From NCBI GenBank assembly GCA_016756855.1, contig JAESPD010000043.1:1-32550 (forward strand): 32,550 nucleotides of DNA, in the 5' to 3' direction. Of this stretch, positions 1-10,276 are shown in pieces. The notes beneath the pieces were generated by a model. That model saw only the letters and a program-made list of their open reading frames with translations. It searched no databases and had not been told where the DNA came from. The DNA comes from a gamma proteobacterium endosymbiont of Lamellibrachia anaximandri. Its GTDB lineage: Bacteria; Pseudomonadota; Gammaproteobacteria; Chromatiales; Chromatiaceae. The position numbers and the translations under genes were made by a program. The stretch's first letter is position 1; each line of letters begins with the position of its first letter.

Positions 1-433
1 AGAAGAGATTCCACCAGCTGCGCCTCACATCGCGGGCCAGCATCAACCGCGCCTCGCGGGCTTTATCCTGCTTGCCCAAGGCCGCCAAGCGCGCCGCCTC
101 GGCACGCAGCTCAAACTTGCCGGACCAGGGCAGTTTCTGGCTGATGCCGACCTGAAATTGGGTCATGGCTTCCTGGGTCAGATCAAAACTGTCCAGGGGA
201 AGATTGGCGGCATTGAGGGACAATACCGGGTCGGGCAAGGCGCCAACCTGACTCGGCCGCTGGGCAGCGGCCTCTGCCCTGGCCTCTATCTCAGCGAGAC
301 CCGGATTACCTTGTAGTGCCAGGCTCACCGCCTGGTCGATCGACAGGGTAGCGGCCGCCTGGCTGTTCTGCCAGACCATACCGCACACAAAGAGAAAGGC
401 GGCACGCACCCGGCGTTGCGAAAAAGAGAACAT
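1..433 (-). CDS. TolC-family outer membrane efflux protein, N-terminal part (runs off left edge)
   Basis: The reading frame starts at the ATG whose complement is at 431-433 and stays open to the left edge, so about 144 N-terminal residues are present. It begins with a basic segment and a hydrophobic signal sequence ending near NSQAAA. It continues with LSIDQAVSLALQGNPGLAE, the usual first helix of TolC-type channels, then LPDPVLSLNAANLP and ISQKLPWSGK, which are characteristic of CusC/CzcC-like metal efflux channels. Such proteins form the outer-membrane duct of tripartite RND pumps. It is the last member of the minus-strand copper island visible here, so periplasmic adaptor and RND pump genes of a Cus-like system probably lie beyond the left edge (inference). 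The upstream CAGG is a weak ribosome site. Confidence 0.85.
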   Translation of the reverse strand, partial: MFSFSQRRVRAAFLFVCGMVWQNSQAAATLSIDQAVSLALQGNPGLAEIEARAEAAAQRPSQVGALPDPVLSLNAANLPLDSFDLTQEAMTQFQVGISQKLPWSGKFELRAEAARLAALGKQDKAREARLMLARDVRRSWWNLF

Positions 434-580
434 CAATGGAAACCTGCTGTTTGATTCGGGACTGGCAACAGGGGGTTCCTCATCCCAAGCGAATTCGAGC
501 CGTCCAGGCGAACGCTAAAACATCAGGGGGGTGGAAACGGGATGCTGCCTGCTGAAACGATCGTCAGACAACAGGAGGTA

Positions 581-988
581 TCAGATACGCAGGCAGCAGA
601 AACTCAGGCGTGGGGGAATTGGAACAGGCGGGGCCGAGAGGGAGAACAGAATCTCATCGCGGGGTGGCCCCCTTACAGGAAGCAGGTTCACCAGATCTTT
701 GGAGACCAGAACCGGCTGATCGATGCGTTCGAAGGTCAGGAGAGTGGAATCGCGCTGCGGCAGAACCTGCTGCAGATTGAGATGAGCGGTGTCACAACGA
801 CATAGAGTGTCCGCCATCTTGGGCATCTGGCAATGCGGATCATCACTCATGACCCTATGGGAGTCCTCTTCCATCGGCATGGAGTGTTGCCCGAAAGCCG
901 CCAAGGCACTCTGTCCCCAAGACAACAGCAATACCACCACCAGCATCCAGGTGGTCATTCTCAAGCCATTGTTGCGGATAGATGACAT
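581..988 (-). CDS. small exported Cys/His/Met-rich protein of the copper island
   Basis: A 135-residue frame. After the N-terminus comes a hydrophobic signal segment (MTTWMLVVVLLLSWG then AALAA-like cleavage region around residue 31). The mature part carries a metal-ligand-rich stretch with HSMPMEEDSH, DPHCQMPKM and LCRCDTAH, and ends in two adjacent cysteines. An internal ATG at 958 (MTTWMLVV) is an alternative start. Neither start has a strong ribosome site. The organisation (signal peptide, short ligand-rich stretch, hydrophobic segment, proline/arginine-rich tail) resembles the small DUF2946/CopL-like proteins found beside copper genes, and the protein at 10277-10645 has the same plan. 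Function is not established; periplasmic copper binding is an inference from composition and position between the ATPase operon and a TolC gene. Confidence 0.6.
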   Translation of the reverse strand: MSSIRNNGLRMTTWMLVVVLLLSWGQSALAAFGQHSMPMEEDSHRVMSDDPHCQMPKMADTLCRCDTAHLNLQQVLPQRDSTLLTFERIDQPVLVSKDLVNLLPVRGPPRDEILFSLSAPPVPIPPRLSFCCLRI

Positions 989-1114
989 CTTAAAGCTTCT
1001 TACTTCTCAAGGTTTTCATATGTTCAATTAAAGACACTGCGGGTAATGAATGGTTCCGCCGCTGAGAGCTGGATTTGAGCAGATATCCTGGCCAGTCACA
1101 AGTCTATTCCATCC

Positions 1115-1816
1115 CTATCGATTCGCGGTCGACTTATCCGGCAGATTGATACGATCTGTCTCTCGACGCCTATGCCATTTCACCAGCATTGTGACGATGA
1201 GAGGCACCAATGTCAGCCCACCCAGTATCAGCACGGTATCGAGCGCCTGCTCCAGGCTCGAGGTTGTCAACTCACCACCGAAGTGAGCCAGCAGAAAACT
1301 CATGGGAATCAGACCTGCCAGAGTCGCAAATGCAAAACGCCAAGTCTTGATAGATGTCAGGCCGGCACCGTAGCTCACCAAATCAAAGGAGAGAAACGGT
1401 ATGAGCCGAGAGACCAAGACCATACCCATGAGGAAATTCTGCGAGCCCAGCCAGCCCAATCTCAGGCGATTGCCGAAAAACCGGACCATCAGCTCATAGC
1501 CCAACAGCCGGGCGATCCAGAAAGCGCCCATTGCTCCAGCGGCGGCACCAGCTACCACGTAGACAGTACCCCAGGTATGACCAAAGGCTGCACCAGCCGC
1601 CAGGGCAATCGGTGCACTGGGAATGGGGTTGACAATAATGGCTATCGCCATCAGCCCGATAAGCATAACTGGCCCCCAGTATCCCTGTGCTGAAACCCAG
1701 GCCCTCAATCGATCAACATCCATGATGATAGCCACTATCCCCATCTCCTTTAGCAGATAGTAGGCAGACACAAGAACCAGCACGAAAATACCAAGTAAAA
1801 GGATTCGTCGAACCAT
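1115..1816 (-). CDS. TVP38/TMEM64 family (DedA-like) membrane protein
   Basis: I place the start at the ATG complementing 1814-1816, giving 233 residues beginning MVRRILLLGIF. The open frame extends further upstream, but that extension overlaps the preceding gene in another frame and has no family features. The protein has about five to six hydrophobic segments and the SNARE-associated/VTT core: NPIPSAPIALAAGAAFG, then a G-rich segment and the LVSRLIPFLSFDLVSYGAGLT block that typifies TVP38 proteins. The family is a membrane transport/lipid-scramblase-like group of uncertain role in bacteria, often found next to heavy-metal genes such as merA. It is the last gene of the operon begun by the MerR regulator; 58 bases separate it from the HMA-like gene. 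Confidence 0.85.
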   Translation of the reverse strand: MVRRILLLGIFVLVLVSAYYLLKEMGIVAIIMDVDRLRAWVSAQGYWGPVMLIGLMAIAIIVNPIPSAPIALAAGAAFGHTWGTVYVVAGAAAGAMGAFWIARLLGYELMVRFFGNRLRLGWLGSQNFLMGMVLVSRLIPFLSFDLVSYGAGLTSIKTWRFAFATLAGLIPMSFLLAHFGGELTTSSLEQALDTVLILGGLTLVPLIVTMLVKWHRRRETDRINLPDKSTANR

Positions 1817-1874
1817 GGCGCTTATCCGGCCATCTTTCGTGACAGATGCAAACAGAGAAACATCACCTACCCTT

Positions 1875-2228
1875 CTACTTGGGTGGCTTATTACAACAGG
1901 CAGGAGGTGGCGCATTTGCATTGTCTCTGGCATTGGTATCGGAAAATTGAAACCAGTTACCCTTGAACCGGCCCCACCAGTTATCCAATGGCGGAAAGCC
2001 TGTGCTTTCCAACGCATCGACAATCACCTGGTAGGCCGATTGAGTGGCATCGTAACGCACAATAACCTGATGTTTGTCCACATCCGTGGCCACTTTACAA
2101 ACTCCCGGCAGAGCACTGACTGCACGTTCCACTGCCATCGCATCGGCAGCATGCACCAGCGCCGGTATTTTAATCCTGTGCCTGACTTCCCAGGTGTCTA
2201 CAGGTTTCAAGGGATCTTGCATTTTCAT
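1875..2228 (-). CDS. HMA-like protein lacking the CxxC metal site
   Basis: A 117-residue protein starting at the ATG complementing 2226-2228, which has GGAG six bases upstream; the GTG just before it is less likely. Residues roughly 17-80 (RIKIPALVHAADAMAVERAV, then ALPGVCKVATDVDKHQVIVRYD and ALESTGF) follow the beta-alpha-beta-beta-alpha-beta pattern of heavy-metal-associated domains. The usual MxCxxC loop is replaced by ALVHAADAM, so the classical Cu(I) dithiol is absent. A single Cys sits in PGVCKV and the tail ends with ACC, which could provide a different site. It lies 19 bases after the SHOCT gene and two genes after the copper ATPase, which itself has no HMA domain. It could be a structural or regulatory partner of that pump (inference). 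Confidence 0.75.
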   Translation of the reverse strand: MKMQDPLKPVDTWEVRHRIKIPALVHAADAMAVERAVSALPGVCKVATDVDKHQVIVRYDATQSAYQVIVDALESTGFPPLDNWWGRFKGNWFQFSDTNARDNANAPPPACCNKPPK

Positions 2229-2247
2229 CACTGACTCCAGTCTCTGT

Positions 2248-2472
2248 TCAACTACCCAAATCCTTCCGCTTCTGCTCGAACTCCGCTTGATCTATCTCAC
2301 CCCTTGCGTAGCGCTCTTTCAGGATATCGAGTGCAGACTGCTGCTTTTCAGGTGGATTTTCTCTACTTCCCCCTGCCGCCTTTACAGCCCACACAATCGC
2401 AACGATCAAAAGGATCCAGAACAACCACATAAAACCACCACCGAAACCCATAGCAAAGCCGTTTCCCATCAT
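2248..2472 (-). CDS. SHOCT-domain small membrane protein
   Basis: A 74-residue protein with one transmembrane helix (FMWLFWILLIVAIVWAV, residues about 14-30) after a Gly/Met-rich N-terminus, and a C-terminal SHOCT motif (ALDILKERYARGEIDQAEFE). SHOCT segments are short helical hairpins at the C-terminus of many small membrane proteins and their biochemical role is not settled. The start at 2472 is supported by AGGAGG six bases upstream. The gene follows the ATPase by 14 bases, so it is almost certainly in the same transcript. SHOCT proteins of this size are frequent next to copper P-type ATPases. Confidence 0.85.
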   Translation of the reverse strand: MMGNGFAMGFGGGFMWLFWILLIVAIVWAVKAAGGSRENPPEKQQSALDILKERYARGEIDQAEFEQKRKDLGS

Positions 2473-2486
2473 GATGAGCCTCCTGG

Positions 2487-4979
<2,493 letters not shown>

Positions 4980-4989
4980 TGTCATCTCC

Positions 4990-5424
4990 TTAGGTCTCAG
5001 TGTGACAGTGGCCTTCACTGCCTTCGACCGACTCGATGAGATGACAGACACTATTGCCATCGGGTATTCCGTCAGGCATGAGATCCCACTGCTCAAGCGC
5101 CTGCTCCATACGCTCCTGCAGTTTCATCATCTCCTCGATCTTGGCGCGGTTCTCATGAATACGATGCTGAACAATTTTTCGCACATCGTCACACGGCGAC
5201 TCACCCAGTTCTGCATGTTGGGTGATCTGTTTGATCTCGTTCAAGGTAAAACCAAGATGCTTGGCCATGCGAATAAACCGCAACCGAGCCGCATCGTTAG
5301 ACGTGAAGAGGCGATAGCCGTTCTCCTGCTGCGCGGCTGGCTGAATCAGACCAATACGCAGGTAGTAGCGCACCACATGGGCCGGCGTATCGCTCTCTAA
5401 TGCAAGTTCGTTGACTGTGAGCAT
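4990..5424 (-). CDS. MerR-family heavy-metal-responsive regulator
   Basis: 144 residues starting at the ATG complementing 5422-5424, with AGGAGG nine bases upstream; a GTG at 5448 would add eight residues but has no ribosome site. The N-terminal winged helix-turn-helix ([20 protein letters not shown], then [12 protein letters not shown] and [21 protein letters not shown]) is typical, followed by a long dimerisation helix. Cys78 lies where ZntR and MerR have their first metal Cys and where CueR has Ser. Cys127 matches the second metal-loop Cys. The first Cys of the CueR loop is missing, and an HCH motif (139-141) sits at the tail. It probably autoregulates the merR-copA operon through the dyad at 5484-5504. 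Metal specificity is uncertain: the partner pump says copper, the Cys78 pattern says divalent ion. Confidence 0.9.
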   Translation of the reverse strand: MLTVNELALESDTPAHVVRYYLRIGLIQPAAQQENGYRLFTSNDAARLRFIRMAKHLGFTLNEIKQITQHAELGESPCDDVRKIVQHRIHENRAKIEEMMKLQERMEQALEQWDLMPDGIPDGNSVCHLIESVEGSEGHCHTET

Positions 5425-5475
5425 GGGTTCAATCCTCCTGCCAGCCACTAATCGCTGATCAACTGGTCTGTATTA

Positions 5476-5507
5476 AGCCTACAACCTGTGTGTTACACAC
5501 AGGTCAA
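5476..5507 (-). promoter_or_regulatory. MerR-type operator and promoter of the merR-copA operon
   Basis: On the minus strand a -35 TTGACC (5502-5507) and a -10-like TAGGCT (5476-5481) are 20 bases apart. The overlong spacer is filled by a perfect 10-bp inverted repeat, ACCTGTGTGT/ACACACAGGT, centred on 5494 (5484-5504). A dyad inside a 19-20 bp spacer is the hallmark of promoters that MerR-family proteins activate by DNA underwinding. It lies 52 bases upstream of the MerR start. Confidence 0.85.
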
Positions 5508-5531
5508 GGGTGTTTTTCCATCACCCTACAT

Positions 5532-5933
5532 CTACTCCATAACACTCCCCCCCATCGCCTTGCGTACACGAAGGAGACGTGAACGCACCTCTTTCGCCAG
5601 ATCGGCCACGTCGTCCCGATCAACCAGACTCAGGACTGCCTCCGGATCCATGAATGCAACTGTGATTGCACCATCCTCCTCTTCACGAATCACCACATTG
5701 CACGGCAACAGCAGGCCGATATCGGGCTCGGCGTCTATGGCCTGGTTTGCCAGGGTCGGGTTACAAGCGCCCAGGATTTTGTAGGGACGTTTCTCCAAAC
5801 CGAGCTTCTTCTTCAAGGTGGCCTGCACATCGATCTCGGTCAGGATGCCGAACCCTTCCTCCTTCAGGGCCGCAATCACCTGTTGCTCAATCTGATCCAT
5901 TTCGCCCTGGAGCCTGGTTGCAAAGCTATACAT
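5532..5933 (-). CDS. DUF302 family protein
   Basis: 133 residues from the ATG complementing 5931-5933, which fits the conserved family start MYSFATRL and has GAGG upstream; an ATG at 5948 would add five residues. Family features: ALKEEGFGILTEIDVQATLKKK, then RPYKILGACNPTLANQAI, EPDIGLLLPCNVVIREE and a C-terminal helix LAKEVRSRLLRVRKAM. DUF302 proteins are small alpha/beta proteins of unknown biochemical function; the conserved Cys residues in GACNP and LPCNV are family-typical. There is no signal peptide, so a cytoplasmic location is likely. It is the last gene of the cytochrome-DUF411-DUF4399-DUF302 run, 17 bases after DUF4399. Confidence 0.88.
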   Translation of the reverse strand: MYSFATRLQGEMDQIEQQVIAALKEEGFGILTEIDVQATLKKKLGLEKRPYKILGACNPTLANQAIDAEPDIGLLLPCNVVIREEEDGAITVAFMDPEAVLSLVDRDDVADLAKEVRSRLLRVRKAMGGSVME

Positions 5934-5950
5934 GCTTCTTTTCCTCATGA

Positions 5951-6394
5951 TTAATTAACAGTTATGGTGATTTTTTCCGAGATCAAAGGTGGATCCTGTG
6001 GTTCATGCTGCTCATCACCCAACAATAACTGCAGCGTGTGTCTGCCTGATGGCAGTTTCAGCATGACCTCGGTCTCACCCCGGTCAAAGTGAATATGAAG
6101 AGGATCACGGGGAATGGCTTCATCCATATCCGGCAGCTGTTTTACGTCCACCAAAAGATGATGATGGCCCGCGGTATGCCGTCGCTTGCCGGTGGTTCCG
6201 GCAGGGGTTATACCGAAACCCTTAATACCGAATTTCACATTGAATGGACTCTTCACTACATCACCGTCCGTAAGACCGATGAAATAGACCTTTGCGCTAT
6301 CGGGCGGAGAGTGAGCCCCCGTGATGGGTGTCGCCAGCAGCAGTACCATTGCCAGAACGGGTGTGATGGCGGAAACAAGCCTCTTCATATTCAT
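5951..6394 (-). CDS. exported DUF4399 domain protein
   Basis: 147 residues with a signal peptide (MKRLVSAITPVLAMVLLLA, cleavage near ITGAHS). The mature part is a DUF4399 domain: VYFIGLTDGDVVKSPFNVKFGIKG-type strand region, TAGHHHLLVD with a His triplet, HIHFDRGETEVMLKL and RHTLQLLLGDEQHEP. The family is a periplasmic beta-sandwich of unknown activity, and the invariant His residues suggest metal binding (inference). The start has GGAG with good spacing. The gene follows DUF411 by 9 bases, indicating co-transcription. Confidence 0.88.
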   Translation of the reverse strand: MNMKRLVSAITPVLAMVLLLATPITGAHSPPDSAKVYFIGLTDGDVVKSPFNVKFGIKGFGITPAGTTGKRRHTAGHHHLLVDVKQLPDMDEAIPRDPLHIHFDRGETEVMLKLPSGRHTLQLLLGDEQHEPQDPPLISEKITITVN

Positions 6395-6403
6395 CTCTAT
6401 CTC

Positions 6404-6898
6404 CTACTGGTTCCGGCTGGCATAGACGGTGGTTTTCCCGTTTTCCTGGATGGTCACAACGTTATATGGATCTTTTCTCGGCCCTTCCATCCCCGGCGAA
6501 CCCATGGGCATACCAGGTACCGCAAGACCCTTGATCGGGGGTTTCTCTTTCAACAGCCGGGCAACCACATCGGCAGGCACATGCCCCTCTATGACATACC
6601 CCCCAACCTTGGCGGTGTGACAGGATTGCATGTTGCGCGGCACGCCCAGCTCTGTTTTGATCGAACTCATATTGCGCTGGTTGTGTACCTCCACCGAATA
6701 GCCATTCTCTTTCATATGGCTGACCCAATCTTTGCAGCAACCGCAGGTCGGACTTTTGTAGACCACTACGTCAGCTGCCTCAGCGGATTTCTGGCTAAAC
6801 AGTACGCCACCTGCAACCAGCGTGATCCCAGCCAGCAACCAGACAGCGAGTTTTCCGTAAACGGGTAATTTCCTTGACGCCTCAATTTTCTTTGTCAT
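6404..6898 (-). CDS. DUF411 (CopG-like) periplasmic metal-binding protein
   Basis: 164 residues with a single N-terminal hydrophobic segment (about 18-36), either a signal peptide or an anchor. The mature domain begins DVVVYKSPTCGCC (Cys52, Cys54, Cys55), a thioredoxin-like edge with a CxCC metal motif, and includes NMQSCHTAKVGGYVIEGHVP (Cys93-His94) and the Met-rich VPGMPMGSPGME loop, the classic DUF411 layout. DUF411/CopG proteins occur in copper and silver resistance clusters; a copper redox or binding role is known for CopG. GAGGA precedes the start and the gene follows the lipoprotein cytochrome by 20 bases. Confidence 0.92.
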   Translation of the reverse strand: MTKKIEASRKLPVYGKLAVWLLAGITLVAGGVLFSQKSAEAADVVVYKSPTCGCCKDWVSHMKENGYSVEVHNQRNMSSIKTELGVPRNMQSCHTAKVGGYVIEGHVPADVVARLLKEKPPIKGLAVPGMPMGSPGMEGPRKDPYNVVTIQENGKTTVYASRNQ

Positions 6899-6918
6899 TA
6901 TTTATTCCTCAGTGTTTT

Positions 6919-7425
6919 TCAGCCATTTTTTCTTGGCTGCATGGGTTTACCGGCCTGAGCATTCCGCTCGTGCCACACACGATAGATCTCATCGGACCAG
7001 TGGGTCTGCACCCAGGCCAGGATGTCATCGATCTGTTTATTGTTCAGTATGTCAGCGAAGCTCGGCATAGTTCCGCCGAGGGGAATCCCCCCCCGTTGCA
7101 CGGTTCGGCGCAACACGGACAGTGGATGGTGCCAAGTGTGGGCAGCGCCGTTCAATGGTGGCGGCGGGTACTTGCCATCCGCACCAGGTTTTTTCCAGTC
7201 CGGTGTGCCAGAAGCATCCGGCATGTGGCAACTGGCGCAATTGGTCTGGAACAGGGCATCGCCTCTTGCGACCTGCGCCTGGTTGTACCAACGCTGAACG
7301 GACGGAGATACTGGCGGCGAAACAACCGCTTTATCGATGCTGGCCACTGCATCCTGCTGCTCGCTGCAACCGGCCAATAGAACCAGTCCCACCGATAGCA
7401 ACAGTCCCGTCAATCTTCTCTTCAT
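6919..7425 (-). CDS. lipoprotein class I cytochrome c
   Basis: 168 residues. A lipoprotein signal ends LLAGC with the acylated Cys at residue 20, so it is anchored to a membrane on the periplasmic side. One haem site, CASCH (Cys63, Cys66, His67), is followed by MPDASG and a proline-rich loop, and a Met in LGGTMPSFADIL is the expected distal ligand. The domain ends with IDDILAWVQTHW, typical of small class I cytochromes. It heads the cytochrome-DUF411-DUF4399-DUF302 gene block in the copper island. It could pass electrons from a periplasmic copper redox step (inference). Confidence 0.92.
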   Translation of the reverse strand: MKRRLTGLLLSVGLVLLAGCSEQQDAVASIDKAVVSPPVSPSVQRWYNQAQVARGDALFQTNCASCHMPDASGTPDWKKPGADGKYPPPPLNGAAHTWHHPLSVLRRTVQRGGIPLGGTMPSFADILNNKQIDDILAWVQTHWSDEIYRVWHERNAQAGKPMQPRKNG

Positions 7426-7456
7426 TATGTATTCGCTCCATTTCGAACAGTATTTG

Positions 7457-7544
7457 TGTAGGATGCTGGTGAGGAACGAACCGCATCGATGGCGTCATTG
7501 ACCAACCCAACAGATGCGGTTCGCAAGCTCACCAGCATCCTACA
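7457..7544. repeat. 88-bp hairpin element (REP-like intergenic palindrome)
   Basis: A perfect 17-bp inverted repeat (7457-7473 with 7528-7544, beginning TGTAGGATGCTGG) encloses a second perfect 11-bp pair CGAACCGCATC/GATGCGGTTCG (7477-7487 with 7513-7523). There is a small bulge between the two stems and a loop of about 25 bases. It lies between copB and the cytochrome gene. The form is that of REP-type intergenic palindromes, which often sit between genes and can stabilise or attenuate transcripts. No transposase is nearby. Confidence 0.85.
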
Positions 7545-7571
7545 TTTTCCGAGATGTTTTGAAGCCAAAGG

Positions 7572-8273
7572 TCAGAACCAGGCGCGGATACCAGCGACGA
7601 TCTGAACATCGCTGGTATCCTCACCCTCATCTCTGGCAAAGTCGGCGGTCTGGCCGAATTTCCCTGCCCAGTTGACACCGATGTAGGGAGCAAACTCCCG
7701 CCGTATCTCGTAGCGCAACCGCAGCCCCAACTCCATATCGGAGAGACCGGAACCGACGCCGACCGCCTCGTCATCCTTGCTGTAGAGATTCATCTCGACC
7801 TCTGGCGACAGGATCAGCTTCTGCGTGAACATATATTCGTATTCGGCATCCAGGCGGGCACCGATCTGCCCTGACTCACCGATAAAGATTCCGGCATCCA
7901 CTTCGAACAGGTAGGGCGCCAGGCCTTTGAAGCCGAGGGCCAGGAAGTCCCGCTTTGGATCCGGTTTTACATCCCGTCGCCAGCCAACCTGGAGATCCCA
8001 AAAAGGTGCAATGGCCCGGCTGTAGAGGAACTGCACTTCAGCCTCCTCAGTTTCGCCATTCACGCGCTCCACTTCCGTCTTGAACCAGAACTTGTTGAGG
8101 TCGTATCCAACCCAGGCATCCGCTTCCAGCACCAGTGGATTGGAACCATCCGTCCCCCTTATCTCCAGTTTGTCGATCATCACCTGGTAGACCAGCGGAT
8201 CATCTGCTCCACCGGCAAAAACTGGGTTGGTTAACCCGATCGCCATCAACGCAGCCAATATCTTTTTCATCAT
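7572..8273 (-). CDS. copB: CopB/PcoB-type outer-membrane copper resistance protein
   Basis: 233 residues with a signal peptide (MKKILAALMAIGLTNPVFAG) and a predicted outer-membrane beta-barrel: YQVMIDKLEIRG, EADAWVGYDLNKFWFKTEVE, RAIAPFWDLQVGWRRD, DAEYEYMFTQKLILSPEVE, MELGLRLRYEIRREFAPYIGVNW and a terminal aromatic residue (RAWF). These are CopB family blocks. The long Met/His-rich N-terminal region of PcoB/CopB is absent, so this is the short form. The start has GAGGAG eight bases upstream, and that site overlaps the copA stop codon (TGAGGAG), indicating coupled expression with copA 12 bases before it. Confidence 0.93.
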   Translation of the reverse strand: MMKKILAALMAIGLTNPVFAGGADDPLVYQVMIDKLEIRGTDGSNPLVLEADAWVGYDLNKFWFKTEVERVNGETEEAEVQFLYSRAIAPFWDLQVGWRRDVKPDPKRDFLALGFKGLAPYLFEVDAGIFIGESGQIGARLDAEYEYMFTQKLILSPEVEMNLYSKDDEAVGVGSGLSDMELGLRLRYEIRREFAPYIGVNWAGKFGQTADFARDEGEDTSDVQIVAGIRAWF

Positions 8274-8285
8274 TTTGTTAACTCC

Positions 8286-10166
8286 TCAACTGACGACGAC
8301 GGTGCGGAACATACCGAGCATGTGATAGAGCAGATGGCAGTGGTAGGCCCAGCCCCCCTCCGCATCCACGGTGACCCGATAACTGATGCGGGAACCGGGC
8401 TGCACGATCACGGTGTGTTTGCGCGGGATGAAGTTGTTGTCGCCGGTCTCCAGATCGCTCCACATACCATGCAGATGCATCGGGTGGTTCATCATGGTGT
8501 CGTTGACGAAGGTGATGCGCAGACGTTCGCCCAGTTTCCAGCGCAGGGGTTCAGCATCACTGTGTTTGACGCCGTTGACCGACCACATGTAACGGCCCAT
8601 ATTGCCGGTGAGGTGGAGTTCGATCTCGCGATCCGGATCCCGATGATCATGGGTGGTGCGCAGGTTCTTCAGATCCGCATAGGTCAGTACACGGCGGCCG
8701 TTGTTACGCAGGCCGACTCCGGGATCATCCAGCCGGTACTGGGGAGCATCCGCCCGCATATCCACATGCGGGCCGTATTCCGTTGGCGCATGATGGACGG
8801 GGCCGGCAGTGAAGTCTGATGGGTTGGGCTTCATGGCCGGTTTTGCGGATGGAGTCGGAGCCATCTGCATTCCGCTCATATCCATTTCACCAGCCATCTG
8901 CATGCCACTCATATCCATATCACCAGACATCTGCATACCTGGCATCATCTTCCCATCCGGCATCTGGTGCTGGCTGTGATCCGTACCCGACATGTCATGC
9001 CCAACATGGTTCATCATGTTCATACCCATGTCGTCATGCCCCAGATTCGGTACCGGGTCCATCTCGGGAATCGTGGCCGTCAATGAGGGATCGGGGGTCA
9101 GGGTTCCTCTGGCATAACCAGAACGTGCGATATCCTGGGCGAAGATGGTGTAAGCCGTGTCATCTTTGGGCTCGACGATGACATCATAGGTCTCCGCCAC
9201 ACCCATGCGGAACTCATCCACGGAAACCGGCTCGACAGTCTGACCATCAGCCGCCACCACGGTCATCTTCAGGCCGGGAATTCGCACATCAAAGAAGGTC
9301 ATGGCAGAACCGTTGATGAAACGCAGACGAACCTTTTCACCTTTTCTGAACAGCCCGGCCCAACCCTCTACCGGGGTCTGGCCATTGGTCAGGAAGGTGT
9401 AGGTATAGCCGGTCACATCCGACAGATCACGCTGACTCATGCGCATCTGATTCCACATCTTGCGGTCGTTCCAGGTGGCGGCCAGCCCCTTCTCCTTGAT
9501 GTCTTTCATCAGGTCCGCGTGGGTGCGCTCATTGAAGTTGTAGTAGTGGCTGAGCTTTTTCAGTTTGGCATAGACATTGGTGGGATCTTCATCGGTCCAG
9601 TCGGAGAGCATCACCACATAGTCACGATCGTAGGTGAAGGGTTCAGGCTCCCTGGGATCGATGATGATGGAACCGTAGAGACCGGTCTGCTCCTGAAACC
9701 CTGAGTGACTGTGGTACCAGTAGGTGCCGCTCTGGGTCACGGGAAACCGATAGGTGAAGGTTTCACCGGGTTTGATGCCTTTAAACCCTGTTGCAATGTC
9801 CGGCACGCCATCCATGGCACTCGGCAGGATGATGCCGTGCCAGTGAATGGAGCTGGTCTCGCGCAGCAGATTGGTCACCCGCAGCGTCACGGTATCGCCC
9901 TCACGCCAGCGCAGGATGGGCGCCGGCAGTGAACCATTGACAGTTGTGCCAATTCGCGGCGCACCGGTGAAGTTGACCGCCTGTTCGCCAATGGTCAGAT
10001 TGAAATCGGTGCCGCGCAGGGTTTCAGGCCCTTGCTGTTTCATGACAGCGGCCAGCGCGCTGGATCCCAGCCCCAGCCCAGCTAAGGCACCACCCATTGC
10101 CACGCCTTGTACAAATCGGCGACGCGTCAGACAGACGCCCTTGATCGGGTCGTTAATACTACTCAT
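8286..10166 (-). CDS. copA: CopA/PcoA-type periplasmic multicopper oxidase
   Basis: 626 residues from the ATG complementing 10164-10166 with GGAAGA upstream; an earlier TTG frame start at 10187 is not needed. A twin-arginine signal (LTRRRFVQGVAMGGALAG) exports it folded. The four copper-ligand motifs are present: HWHG (108-111), YHSH (151-154), HPMHLHG near the C-terminus and the HCHLLYHMLGMF block that holds the type 1 site. Between domains is a Met/His-rich segment with repeated DMDMSGMQMAGEMDMSGMQM-type units. CopA/PcoA oxidises Cu(I) to the less toxic Cu(II) and binds copper in the periplasm. It is distinct from the ATPase at 2487-4979, which shares the gene name. Followed directly by copB. 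Confidence 0.95.
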   Translation of the reverse strand: MSSINDPIKGVCLTRRRFVQGVAMGGALAGLGLGSSALAAVMKQQGPETLRGTDFNLTIGEQAVNFTGAPRIGTTVNGSLPAPILRWREGDTVTLRVTNLLRETSSIHWHGIILPSAMDGVPDIATGFKGIKPGETFTYRFPVTQSGTYWYHSHSGFQEQTGLYGSIIIDPREPEPFTYDRDYVVMLSDWTDEDPTNVYAKLKKLSHYYNFNERTHADLMKDIKEKGLAATWNDRKMWNQMRMSQRDLSDVTGYTYTFLTNGQTPVEGWAGLFRKGEKVRLRFINGSAMTFFDVRIPGLKMTVVAADGQTVEPVSVDEFRMGVAETYDVIVEPKDDTAYTIFAQDIARSGYARGTLTPDPSLTATIPEMDPVPNLGHDDMGMNMMNHVGHDMSGTDHSQHQMPDGKMMPGMQMSGDMDMSGMQMAGEMDMSGMQMAPTPSAKPAMKPNPSDFTAGPVHHAPTEYGPHVDMRADAPQYRLDDPGVGLRNNGRRVLTYADLKNLRTTHDHRDPDREIELHLTGNMGRYMWSVNGVKHSDAEPLRWKLGERLRITFVNDTMMNHPMHLHGMWSDLETGDNNFIPRKHTVIVQPGSRISYRVTVDAEGGWAYHCHLLYHMLGMFRTVVVS

Positions 10167-10276
10167 GGAGTTAATCTTCCTCTGCAAATCAGCAGCAAAC
10201 AGATAGCCGCTGACTATTTAGTCAACAAACAGTTGTCAGGCGATCTCTGATAAATCAGCGATCAGCAGCAAGGAAG

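Noticed and set aside
1816-2023. Upstream extension of the TVP38 gene to a 302-residue product
   Set aside because: The extra 69 residues overlap the HMA-like gene in another frame and do not resemble TVP38 proteins.
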